Part shown: positions 34,092 to 41,957 of the stretch, piece by piece
Layout: the number at the start of each line of letters is the position of its first letter
How positions within the stretch are numbered: position 1 is the first letter of the stretch
Origin: Thermocrispum municipale DSM 44069
GTDB taxonomy: Bacteria; Actinomycetota; Actinomycetes; Mycobacteriales; Pseudonocardiaceae
Assembly: GCF_000427825.1 (NCBI RefSeq)
Contig: NZ_ATYT01000015.1
Span: forward strand, 1 to 64,000
Length of the DNA stretch: 64,000 nucleotides
Direction: 5' to 3'
The notes under the pieces: model-generated
Told to the model about the DNA's origin: nothing
The model's database searches: none
The model's input: the letters and a program-made list of their open reading frames with translations, nothing else
Made by a program: the position numbers and the translations under genes

Positions 34092-34334
34092 GGGGTTCTC
34101 CTCCTCCCAGTCGGGCGCTCCGCTACTGTGCTGCGCGCACAGCAGTGACGGCGTCCGCGCACCAGTGTGACGGACCAACGCCGCCGCGTCACCATGAGGC
34201 TGGGAAGCGTAACCGTGAGTAGTGCGGAAGGTGAACAACCCTCACGAACTCTCGCCGGGGAAATGGCGTCACGGCAGGCGGACGAGCCCGTCACTTCGCT
34301 GAACGAGACCACGGGGAGCTAAGGGGTCGATGCA

Positions 34335-35189
34335 GTGACAGACGGGCCAGCCCTGGGCGCGTCCTCCGTTCCGGACGAGCCGCGCCGGGCGGAGGCTCGA
34401 CCGCTCGGTGTCGACTCGCGTGTGCTGCGTGCCCGCTGGCGGACCGCGAGCCTCGCCGCGGGATGGCGGTTTCCCAGCGACTGGGGTTTGCCCGAGGTCG
34501 ACGCGGTGTGCGCGGCGGTGCTCACCGAAGGCCCGAGTGACCAGGTCCTGTCCGGGCTGGGCCGGGCGCGCGCCGCGGCGGGAGCGGGGCTCGACGAGAC
34601 GCTGGCGGACCTGGCCGCGCTGCACGCCGTGCTGGTCGACCCCGACGCCGCCGACGGGTTCGTGACGCCGGACATCGACGCGACGCCGTCGCGGCTGCTG
34701 CGGATCACCGCGATCGCGTGGGCCGAGGTCGCGCTGGACAAGCTGACCAACACCGAGGTGACCGACCCGCTGACCGAGCTCCCGACGGCGGCCTACCTGC
34801 GGACAAGGCTGGCGGAGCTGTATCGGGCGGCGGCGCGCGCCGGACGCTCGGTGCCCGAGGACTACGTCCTGCTGCGGGCCGCGATCAACCTGAACGACAT
34901 GGCGGGCTGGTCGCGGCTCACCGTGATGATCTTGACCGCGGACGCGTTGCGCAAGGTGTTCGACGGCGGGGAGACGGTGGCGTGCCTCGGCCCGTCCACG
35001 TTGGCCGTGCTGACCGAACGCGACGAGCAGTTGCCCACCAGGGCGGTCGCGGTGCGGCGGGAGATCATCGCCCAGCTGTACGGGGACCGGCAGCTGCGCA
35101 ACGTGCAGCCGCCCTCGCTGGGCACGGTGCGGCTGCAGCCCACCTACGCCGAGTCGTGCGCGGTGCTGAGCACCATCAGCCGGTCGTAG
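34335..35189 (+). CDS. Degenerate GGDEF-like protein
   Basis: 284-aa cytosolic protein. The C-terminal part begins with DPLTELPTAAYLRTRLAELYR, strongly resembling the start of diguanylate cyclase domains (DxLTGLxNRRxF). It then has INLNDMAGWSRL and a segment VACLGPSTLAVL where GGDEF would be expected. Both the GGDEF loop and the metal aspartate region are lost, so it should not make c-di-GMP; nucleotide binding is possible. The N-terminal 120 residues are helical and unassigned. GTG start. It is divergent from the sigma/anti-sigma fusion and 31 bases before a GT87 gene. Homology is judged by eye and is moderately certain. Confidence 0.65.
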   Translation: MTDGPALGASSVPDEPRRAEARPLGVDSRVLRARWRTASLAAGWRFPSDWGLPEVDAVCAAVLTEGPSDQVLSGLGRARAAAGAGLDETLADLAALHAVLVDPDAADGFVTPDIDATPSRLLRITAIAWAEVALDKLTNTEVTDPLTELPTAAYLRTRLAELYRAAARAGRSVPEDYVLLRAAINLNDMAGWSRLTVMILTADALRKVFDGGETVACLGPSTLAVLTERDEQLPTRAVAVRREIIAQLYGDRQLRNVQPPSLGTVRLQPTYAESCAVLSTISRS

Positions 35190-35208
35190 CGCCGTAGCAG
35201 GCACGACC

Positions 35209-35214
35209 TAATCT
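35209..35214 (+). promoter_or_regulatory. Candidate -10 of leaderless GT87 gene
   Basis: TAATCT followed by six bases (TGCTGC) and the GTG at 35221. Confidence 0.5.
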
Positions 35215-35220
35215 TGCTGC

Positions 35221-36396
35221 GTGTCCACACCCGTGCAGCGCCGGTTCCGCGCCCACCGTGTCGCGGTCGCGCTGATCGCGCTGCTGGCGGCGTTGCCGCT
35301 GGTGGTAGGCATCGTCGGGTGGCTGTCCGGGTGGCCGTTGGGCATGGACAGCGTGGTGTACCGGGCAGGAGCCAACACGCTGCTGGACGGCGATCCGCTC
35401 TACGACACCCCCACACTGCCCGCGTACCAACCCGACTGGGCGTTGCTGCCGTTCACCTATCCACCCGCCGCGGCGCTGCTGTTCGTCCCGCTGGCGCCGC
35501 TGGCGATCCCGGTGGCGTGGGGTGCGCTCGGTGCGCTGTCGGTGCTGTGTCTTGCCCTGGTGGTGTGGCTGACCCTGCGCGCCGTCGGCATGCGGTTCTT
35601 CACCAACGCCGCCACCGCCACCGTGGTGCTGACCGCGCCGGCGATCGTGCTCGAACCGGTGTGGCGCACCATCTCGCTCGGCCAGATCAACCTGGTGCTG
35701 ATGGCCCTGGTGATGGTCGACGTGCTGGTCATCGGGGCACGCGGCAGCCGATGGGGCGGGGTGCTGATCGGCGTGGCCTCCGCGGTCAAGCTCACGCCGT
35801 TGATCTTCGTGGCGCACCTGGTGTTCATCGGCCGCTGGCGCGACGCCGTCCGTTCGGTGCTCACGTTCGTCGGCCTGCAGGCGGTGTTGCTGCTCATCAG
35901 CCCGCACGACGTGATCCGCTACTTCACGCACGCGGTCAACGACCCCAAGCGGATCGGGACCATCCACTGGTCGGACAACCAGGCGCTCAACGGCCTGGTC
36001 CTCCGGTTGACCGACGGCGCTTCGTGGTCGCTGCTCGCCGCGCTCGCGGTCGGACTGGTGCTCGCCCCGCCCGCCGTGCTGCTCATGCGCCGGTTCCAGC
36101 TGCGCGGTGAACCGCTGCCCGCGCTGCTGGTGACCGCGTTCTACGGCCTGCTGATCTCCCCGGTCTCCTGGACGCACCACTGGGTGTGGGCGGTGCCACT
36201 GCTGATCGTGCTCCTCGTGCGGGCGCGGTGGTGGGTGACCGCGGCACTGACCGTGGTCTTCGCCAGCTACCTGCTGCTTTGGCTGCCCGGCGGCCGCGAC
36301 CCGGACCTCGGCTGGTCGATCGTCGACCACGTGCTCGGCAACCTGTACCTGTACGTTCCGCTGGTGCTCGGCGGCGTGCTGCTGCGCCGACGGTAG
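35221..36396 (+). CDS. GT87-family polyprenyl-phosphomannose-type mannosyltransferase
   Basis: 391-aa polytopic membrane protein (DUF2029, GT87) with about ten hydrophobic helices. An extracytoplasmic loop after TM1 holds the family's likely catalytic acid (GMDSVVYRAGANTLLDGDPLYD). Further signatures are LPFTYPPAAALLF, SLGQINLVLMALV and GVASAVKLTPLIF. Characterised relatives such as PimE and the mycobacterial alpha-(1,2) mannosyltransferases add mannose from polyprenyl-phosphomannose to PIM or lipoarabinomannan. The exact glycan here is unknown. GTG start fixed by the leaderless -10 element. It is followed by purK after 13 bases. Confidence 0.9.
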   Translation: MSTPVQRRFRAHRVAVALIALLAALPLVVGIVGWLSGWPLGMDSVVYRAGANTLLDGDPLYDTPTLPAYQPDWALLPFTYPPAAALLFVPLAPLAIPVAWGALGALSVLCLALVVWLTLRAVGMRFFTNAATATVVLTAPAIVLEPVWRTISLGQINLVLMALVMVDVLVIGARGSRWGGVLIGVASAVKLTPLIFVAHLVFIGRWRDAVRSVLTFVGLQAVLLLISPHDVIRYFTHAVNDPKRIGTIHWSDNQALNGLVLRLTDGASWSLLAALAVGLVLAPPAVLLMRRFQLRGEPLPALLVTAFYGLLISPVSWTHHWVWAVPLLIVLLVRARWWVTAALTVVFASYLLLWLPGGRDPDLGWSIVDHVLGNLYLYVPLVLGGVLLRRR

Positions 36397-36409
36397 GGTT
36401 TTGCTCGTC

Positions 36410-37594
36410 ATGGACGCACACACTGGGCTGCCGATCGTCGGCATGGTCGGCGGTGGGCAGCTGGCCAGGATGACCCACCAGGCGGCAATCGCTCTCGGGC
36501 AATCCCTGCACGTGCTGGCGGCGGGCGAGAACGACTCCGCCGGACTGGTCGCGGGCAAGGTGGTGCAGGGACACCACACCGATCTCGACGCGCTGATGTC
36601 GTTCGCCTCCGGCGTCGACGTGCTGACTTTCGATCACGAGCACGTGCCCAACGAACACCTGCGCCAGCTGGTCGACGCCGGTGTGGTCGTGCGCCCTGGC
36701 CCGGACGCGTTGCTGCACGCGCAGGACAAGCTCCGCATGCGCAGGCGACTTGCCGAGGCAGGCTGTCCGGTGCCGCCGTTCGCCGCCGTCGCCGACCCGG
36801 ACGACGTGCGTCGCTTCGGTGAGCAGCACGGCTGGCCGGTGGTGCTCAAGGCCGCGCGCGGTGGCTACGACGGCCGTGGCGTGTGGATGCTCGACTCGCC
36901 GCAGGAGTCCGACGAGCTGGTCACCGAGCTGCTGGACGCGGGCACCCCGCTGCTGGTGGAGAAGAGGGTGGCCATGCGGCGCGAGTTGTCCGCGCTGGTC
37001 GCCCGCTCCCCGTTCGGTCAAGGTGCGGCGTGGCCGGTGGTGGAGACCGTCCAGCGCGACGGCATCAACACCGAGGTGCTCGCCCCCGCGCCGGGGCTGT
37101 CCGTCGACACCGCCCACGACGCCCAGGAACTCGCGCTGCGGATCGCCGAGGACCTCGGGGTGGTCGGCGTCCTGGCCGTCGAGCTGTTCGAGACCGACTC
37201 CGGTGTGCTGGTCAACGAGCTGGCGATGCGGCCGCACAACTCCGGCCACTGGACGATGGACGGCTCCAGCACGTCGCAGTTCGAACAGCACCTGCGCGCG
37301 GTGCTGGACTACCCGCTCGGGGCGACCGATCCGCTCGCCCCGGTCTGTGTCATGGCCAATGTGCTCGGTGCGCCCAAGTCGCCCGCGATGAGCCCGGACG
37401 AGCGGCTGCACCACCTTTTCGCCCGGTTCCCGACCGCACGGGTGCACCTGTACGGCAAGGAAGAGCGACCCGGTCGCAAGCTCGGACACGTGAACTTTCT
37501 CGGCGACGATCTCGAGACGCTGCGGGAGCGCGGTCGGCTCGCCGCGCACTGGCTGTCGCACGCCGTGTGGCTCGACGGCTACCAGATCCACTAA
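36410..37594 (+). CDS. purK: 5-(carboxyamino)imidazole ribonucleotide synthase
   Basis: 394-aa ATP-grasp enzyme making N5-CAIR from AIR, bicarbonate and ATP. Motifs: N-terminal IVGMVGGGQLARMTHQAA, FDHEHVP, the ATP-grasp loop VLKAARGGYDGRGVWML, EKRVAMRRELSALVAR, ELFETDSGVLVNELAMRPHNSGHWTMDG and the C-terminal domain with VHLYGKEERPGRKLGHVN. Length is typical. ATG 36410 is chosen over an in-frame TTG nine bases upstream. purE follows after 12 bases with AAGGAGA before its start, so purK-purE form an operon in de novo purine synthesis. Confidence 0.97.
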   Translation: MDAHTGLPIVGMVGGGQLARMTHQAAIALGQSLHVLAAGENDSAGLVAGKVVQGHHTDLDALMSFASGVDVLTFDHEHVPNEHLRQLVDAGVVVRPGPDALLHAQDKLRMRRRLAEAGCPVPPFAAVADPDDVRRFGEQHGWPVVLKAARGGYDGRGVWMLDSPQESDELVTELLDAGTPLLVEKRVAMRRELSALVARSPFGQGAAWPVVETVQRDGINTEVLAPAPGLSVDTAHDAQELALRIAEDLGVVGVLAVELFETDSGVLVNELAMRPHNSGHWTMDGSSTSQFEQHLRAVLDYPLGATDPLAPVCVMANVLGAPKSPAMSPDERLHHLFARFPTARVHLYGKEERPGRKLGHVNFLGDDLETLRERGRLAAHWLSHAVWLDGYQIH

Positions 37595-37606
37595 GGAGAA
37601 CGCGTT

Positions 37607-38110
37607 ATGCAGGCAGCTCAGCCGTCGGTCGGCGTGATCATGGGCAGCGACTCGGACTGGCCCGTGCTCAAGGCCGCAGGCGATGCGCTGGACGAGTTCG
37701 GCGTGGCCTACGAGGTCGGCGTGTACTCCGCGCACCGCACACCGCAGCGAATGCTCGACTACGCCGCGGGCGCCGCCGACCGCGGCCTCAAGGTGATCAT
37801 CGCCGGGGCCGGAGGTGCGGCGCACCTGCCGGGGATGGTCGCCTCCGCCACCGTGCTGCCGGTGATCGGGGTGCCGGTCCCGCTGCGGCACCTGGACGGC
37901 TTGGACTCGCTGCTGTCGATCGTGCAGATGCCTGCCGGAGTTCCGGTCGCCACCGTCTCGGTCGGCGGGGCGCGCAACGCCGGGCTGCTCGCGGTGCGGA
38001 TGTTGGCCGCATCGGACCCGGCGCTGCGCGAACGCATGGCGCAGTTCCAGCGCGACCTCGAGCAGTTGGTCCTGGACAAGGACGCCAAGCTGCGCGAGTC
38101 GCTCGGCTGA
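37607..38110 (+). CDS. purE: N5-carboxyaminoimidazole ribonucleotide mutase
   Basis: 167-aa class I PurE, converting N5-CAIR to CAIR. Signature motifs: [30 protein letters not shown] with the catalytic histidine, and [16 protein letters not shown]. The C-terminal [17 protein letters not shown] is also typical. It has AAGGAG upstream and follows purK in the same operon. Its stop is 4 bases from the stop of the convergent, frameshifted beta-lactamase gene. Confidence 0.97.
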   Translation: MQAAQPSVGVIMGSDSDWPVLKAAGDALDEFGVAYEVGVYSAHRTPQRMLDYAAGAADRGLKVIIAGAGGAAHLPGMVASATVLPVIGVPVPLRHLDGLDSLLSIVQMPAGVPVATVSVGGARNAGLLAVRMLAASDPALRERMAQFQRDLEQLVLDKDAKLRESLG

Positions 38111-38114
38111 CGCC

Positions 38115-39124
38115 TCAGCCGCCGTTGGACGGGCGGTATTCCGGCGCCGGGTAGCGGTTGGCGGACGTGCGCTGGGTCGGCACGGCGGCGACCGCGTCCA
38201 GCACGACCCGGCCCAGCTCGGCGCGAGCTTGCACCGCCGGGTGAGTCGCGCCGAAGTCTTCGTCGACCGCTTCGCCACCGGTGAACGTGCCCGAGGCGAA
38301 CAGCGCGTAGGTGGCCTGGGGTACTCCGTCCTGGCTGAACCCGACGCCCGCCTCGTTGCGGCCGTCGGCGAACCAGCCCGCCTTGGTGGCCACCCGCAGC
38401 CGCTCCGGCGAGGTCAGTCGCAGGCGGAAGCCGTCGGTGAACGCGGTCAGCGAGCGCAGCACGGTGAGCAGGTACGTGGTGGACTCCTCGGACAGCAGCT
38501 CGCCGGCGACCAGCTTCTGCAGCAGCGTGTGCGTCTCCCGGGGCGTGGTCTTGCCGAGGAAGAACCGGTTCGGGTTCTCCACCGGGTCGACCTGGGTGTG
38601 CTCGAAGCCCTTGCTGCGCAGGATCTCGTTGAGTTCCCGCGCCGGGCACACCAGCCCGCACAGCCGCACGCACGTGTTGTCCGAGACGGTGAGCATGGTG
38701 GCCAGGGTGTGACCGAGGGTGACCGACGACGGGTAGGCGCCGTCCAACCCGAAGATGCCGTCGGTGTCGTCGACGACGATGTCCTCGGTGACCTCGACCC
38801 GTTGGTCGAGCGTGAGTTCGCCGCGGTCGATCTTGTCCAGCACGGCGACCGCGACCGGGATCTTGTTCACGCTGTAGGCCTCGACGACGCGGTCGGGTTC
38901 GGCGAGCACCACTTCGCGGACCGCGCCCCCTCGTTGAGGGAGATCATCGACGACCATGTGCCGCCTGCCGCCTCGGTGACCTTGGCGTAGGTGTTGGCGA
39001 TCTTGTCCGCGGGTTCGGTGGAGTTCAGTGCGTCCGCCACCGCGAGGCCGGTCCCCAGCAGGGTGCCCCCTGCCAGCGTTCCGCCGAAGCCGAGAGCCTT
39101 GCGGCGGGTCATGGTGAACGTCAT
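38115..39124 (-). pseudogene. Class A beta-lactamase-family gene with a frameshift
   Basis: Two overlapping frames together encode one serine beta-lactamase-like protein. The N-terminal frame (39124 to about 38930) gives a twin-arginine signal (TRRKALGFGG) and mature start (GGTWSSMISLNEG). The other frame continues from GAVREVVLAEPDRVVEAYSVNK to the end. It has the active-site tetrad SVNK (S-x-x-K), SDN in TVSDNTC, and TKAGWF in place of KTG. The join falls at a run of five C (38926-38930); six would restore the frame. So this is either a one-base deletion or a sequencing error. If intact, it would be a Tat-exported beta-lactamase or penicillin-interacting protein. It is convergent with purE and divergent from the acyl-CoA dehydrogenase. 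Confidence 0.85.
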
Positions 39125-39195
39125 GAAGTCAACTCTCTGTGTCGATCAAGCGGGTGGCGAGCATGCTAGCGGTGAGGAGCTTCACGAATACTTCC

Positions 39196-39225
39196 TAGGA
39201 CGTCCTACTAATCGGCCGATAGCCT
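39196..39225. promoter_or_regulatory. Twin palindromes and -10 upstream of acyl-CoA dehydrogenase
   Basis: TAGGACGTCCTA (39196-39207) and ATCGGCCGAT (39211-39220) are perfect palindromes three bases apart. A -10-like TAGCCT (39220-39225) overlaps the second. They lie in the 152-bp divergent region between the beta-lactamase and acyl-CoA dehydrogenase genes and look like repressor sites. Confidence 0.5.
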
Positions 39226-39276
39226 TAGGGGGCGGCAACCCGCCGCGGGCCATGTTGGTGGCAACAGGAGGTTCAG

Positions 39277-40425
39277 GTGTCCGAGCTGTACCGGCTTGCC
39301 GAGGAGCACGAGGAATTGCGTGCCGCCGTGCGGTCGCTCGCGGAGAAGGAGATCGCGCCGTACGCGGCCGATGTCGACGAGCAGGAGCGCTACCCGACCG
39401 AGGCGCGCGATGCGCTGACCAAAGCGGGCTTCGCCGCGGTGCACATCCCGGAGGCCTACGGCGGCCAAGGGGCCGACGCGATCGCCACCGACATCGTGAT
39501 CGAGGAGGTCGCGCGGGTGTGCGCGTCCTCGTCGCTGATCCCGGCGGTGAACAAGCTCGGCACCATGAACATCATCCTCGGCGGGTCCGAGGAGCTGAAG
39601 AAGAAGGTTCTCGGCGACGTCGCCGCGGGCTCGATGGCGTCGTACGCGCTGTCCGAGCGCGAGGCAGGCTCGGACCCCGCATCGATGCGCACGCGCGCGG
39701 TGAAGGACGGCAACACCTGGGTGCTCAACGGCACCAAGTGCTGGATCACCAACGCGGCCATGTCGGACTGGTTCACGGTCATGGCGGTGACCGATCCGGA
39801 CGCTCCCAGCCCGGCCAGGGGCATCTCCGCGTTCGCGGTGCACAAGGACGACCCGGGCTTCGTGGTCGGCCCGAAGGAACGCAAGCTCGGCATCAAAGGG
39901 TCGCCGACGAACGAGATCTACTTCGAGAACTGCACGATCCCGGAGGACCGGATCATCGGTGAGCCGGGGCAGGGGTTGAAGCTGGCGTTCACCACGCTGG
40001 ACCACACCCGGCACTCGATCGGCGCGCAGGCACTGGGCATCGCGCAGGGCGCGCTGGACGCGGCCGTGGCCTACGCCAAGGAGCGCAAGCAGTTCGGCAA
40101 GGCGATCGCCGACTTCCAGGCCATCCAGTTCATGCTCGCCGACATGGCGATGAAGGTGGAGGCGGCCAGGCACCTGGTGTACGCGGCGGCGGCCAAGGTC
40201 GAACGCGGCGAGCCGGATGCGTCGTTCGCCTCCAGCGCGGCCAAGACGTTCGCCTCGGACGCGGCGATGGAGATCACCACCGACGCGGTGCAGATCTTCG
40301 GCGGCGCGGGCTACACCCGGGACTTCCCGGTGGAGCGGATGATGCGCGACGCCAAGATCACGCAGATCTACGAGGGCACCAACCAGATCCAGCGGCTGGT
40401 GATGGCCCGCTCGCTGCTCAAGTAG
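39277..40425 (+). CDS. fadE25: Acyl-CoA dehydrogenase (FadE25-like)
   Basis: 382-aa flavoprotein introducing the trans-2 double bond into acyl-CoA. Order: N-terminal helical domain (YRLAEEHEELRAAVRSLAEKEI), middle beta domain with YALSEREAGSDPASM and TKCWITNAAMSDWFTVM, and C-terminal helical domain. The C-terminal domain has ERKQFGKAIADFQAIQFMLADM, the QIFGGAGYTRDFPVERMMRDAKI motif, and the likely catalytic Glu in QIYEGTNQIQRLVMAR. It follows purK-purE as in mycobacteria (fadE25, by memory). A short or branched acyl substrate would fit the neighbouring accA3/mvaB genes. GTG with AGGAGG upstream. Palindromic operators lie in its promoter region. Confidence 0.94.
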   Translation: MSELYRLAEEHEELRAAVRSLAEKEIAPYAADVDEQERYPTEARDALTKAGFAAVHIPEAYGGQGADAIATDIVIEEVARVCASSSLIPAVNKLGTMNIILGGSEELKKKVLGDVAAGSMASYALSEREAGSDPASMRTRAVKDGNTWVLNGTKCWITNAAMSDWFTVMAVTDPDAPSPARGISAFAVHKDDPGFVVGPKERKLGIKGSPTNEIYFENCTIPEDRIIGEPGQGLKLAFTTLDHTRHSIGAQALGIAQGALDAAVAYAKERKQFGKAIADFQAIQFMLADMAMKVEAARHLVYAAAAKVERGEPDASFASSAAKTFASDAAMEITTDAVQIFGGAGYTRDFPVERMMRDAKITQIYEGTNQIQRLVMARSLLK

Positions 40426-40449
40426 GCAGCGCGCGGGCCCGCCGGGGCG

Positions 40450-41001
40450 CTACTCGGTGACCTCGGTGACCTTCGCGGAGATCTTGGCCGACGACGTCGG
40501 CACAGTGCCGAAGTGCTCCAGCTCGTACTTGTAGTACTCGCCGTTGGTCATCGTGAACGTGTTGGTGGCCTCGTTCTCCATCCCGGTGACCCGATAGGAG
40601 ATTTCGGCTGTGCGCTCTTCGAAGTCGAGCGCACTGCCGACGTACTCGGGGATGATGCGGAAGGTCACGTTGCATCCGTAGGAGTCGAAGCATTCCTTCG
40701 ACAGCACCTTCACGCTGAGCTTGAAGTCCTTCGGCGTGAACGGTACGACCTCGGGCTCCGGCTCGGGTTCGGCGCTGTAGTCGATCGGCGGAGCTGCCGC
40801 CTGAGGTCCGGATGCCGACGAGTTCGAAGTCGTCGAGGACGAATCAGCCGAGTCGCCCAGGCCGCGCACGAGCAGGCCGGTGACCAGCGCCGTGACCACG
40901 ACGGACACGATGACGATGAAGATCACGACGTTGAGCGGCACGACGCGCCGCCGGGGCAGTGGCGTCGGCTGGGGGTAGGCAGGCGGCACGGGCAGGGTCA
41001 T
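40450..41001 (-). CDS. Membrane-anchored extracellular protein, possible DUF4352-like
   Basis: 183-aa protein. A Pro-rich cytoplasmic N-terminus is followed by one transmembrane helix (about residues 22-48, VVIFIVIVSVVVTALVTGLLV) and a Ser/Thr/Pro/Glu linker. A C-terminal extracellular beta domain of about 95 residues follows (KLSVKVLSKECFDSYGCNVTFRI, with a likely disulfide; ITYRVTGMENE-like strands). The layout resembles DUF4352 telokin-like or MmpS-like accessory proteins, but I would not assign a family. The ATG has GAGGA five bases upstream. Convergent with fadE25. Function unknown. Confidence 0.78.
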   Translation of the reverse strand: MTLPVPPAYPQPTPLPRRRVVPLNVVIFIVIVSVVVTALVTGLLVRGLGDSADSSSTTSNSSASGPQAAAPPIDYSAEPEPEPEVVPFTPKDFKLSVKVLSKECFDSYGCNVTFRIIPEYVGSALDFEERTAEISYRVTGMENEATNTFTMTNGEYYKYELEHFGTVPTSSAKISAKVTEVTE

Positions 41002-41134
41002 GGGAAGTCCTCGAGCGTGAGTGAATCCGAGCGGGATGCCGCTCGTCCTTCCCTGCATCGTGGGCCCGGCCTTGATCGTCACGCGTGATGCCGGATCGTG
41101 ACCGTGCGCGTGACGCACGGCACCTGCGGTGATG

Positions 41135-41842
41135 TCAGCCGAGCAAATCCACGGTGGTGCGCTCGGTTTCCCGGCGGGAGTCGAGCTTCTCCGGGTTCGC
41201 GTCGGTGATCTGCACGACGGAGGCACCGGCGGCCAGTGGTGCCAGCAGCCCACGCAGCAGGCCGTCGGGCAGTGTCCAGTCGATCGTCGACAGCAGTCTG
41301 CTCTGCGGGTGCAAGCCCGTGTCGTCGGCGTGCTTGCGCGCCGCGGCAAGCACCCGCTCCGCGGTCAGATCTTCCAGCGCGGGGGAGTCGTCGGGTACGG
41401 ATTCCATCGGAGTGAAGACATCCCCGCACACGCGAGACTCGGCCAGGTAGTCCAAAGCGGGCGCTGCCACACCACCCGGCACGCCGCGGCCGAGCGGGTC
41501 CAGGGCGACGACGGCCTGCGGAGCGGCGAAGTCGTGCTCGCCCGGCGGCACGAACACGACGCGGGCGTCCTGCGGATCGGTGACCACGTGGGCGCCGGCC
41601 CAGAAGGCGCCGAGCAGCACGCCTGCGGTCTGCCAGTGCGTCGGCAGCCGCACGCACACCGGGTCGCCGACCTCCACGTCGAACTCCTCGACCAGCCAAT
41701 TGGCCGTCTTGGCCGCCCAGTTCGCCAGCGTCGCGCCGGACAGCTCGATGCGGGTCTGCGCCGCGTCGTCGTAGTGCGTCAGCAGCGGGCGGGCAGGGGA
41801 GGACGACAGTAGCGGGCCGAGCAGGGTCTCGGTGATGTTCAC
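41135..41842 (-). CDS. TIGR03089-family truncated AMP-binding protein
   Basis: 235-aa protein matching the N-terminal part of adenylate-forming (ANL) enzymes: RPLLTHYDDAAQTRIELSGATLANWAAKTANWLVEEF, VRLPTHWQTAGVLLGAFWAGA. It lacks the phosphate-binding STGTTG loop and the C-terminal lid, so it cannot adenylate by the normal mechanism. Actinobacteria often carry it next to an LCP gene. GTG 41842 is preceded six bases upstream by a minus-strand -10-like TAGGGT (leaderless). It sits 115 bases from the LCP gene on the same strand. The function is not known; a binding or scaffold role in envelope assembly is speculation. Confidence 0.85.
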   Translation of the reverse strand: MNITETLLGPLLSSSPARPLLTHYDDAAQTRIELSGATLANWAAKTANWLVEEFDVEVGDPVCVRLPTHWQTAGVLLGAFWAGAHVVTDPQDARVVFVPPGEHDFAAPQAVVALDPLGRGVPGGVAAPALDYLAESRVCGDVFTPMESVPDDSPALEDLTAERVLAAARKHADDTGLHPQSRLLSTIDWTLPDGLLRGLLAPLAAGASVVQITDANPEKLDSRRETERTTVDLLG

Positions 41843-41848
41843 ACTTGC

Positions 41849-41854
41849 ACCCTA
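41849..41854 (-). promoter_or_regulatory. Candidate -10 of leaderless TIGR03089 gene
   Basis: Minus-strand TAGGGT followed by six bases (GCAAGT) and GTG at 41842. Confidence 0.5.
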
Positions 41855-41957
41855 ACCGGACGGGTGGGGCGCGGGGCGCGCCGCGCACGTTCGCGAACTG
41901 CGCCAGCTCGGGCGGTGGGGTGGCTGGGTGCGGCCGAGCCGCTGCCGAGGGTGGCGC

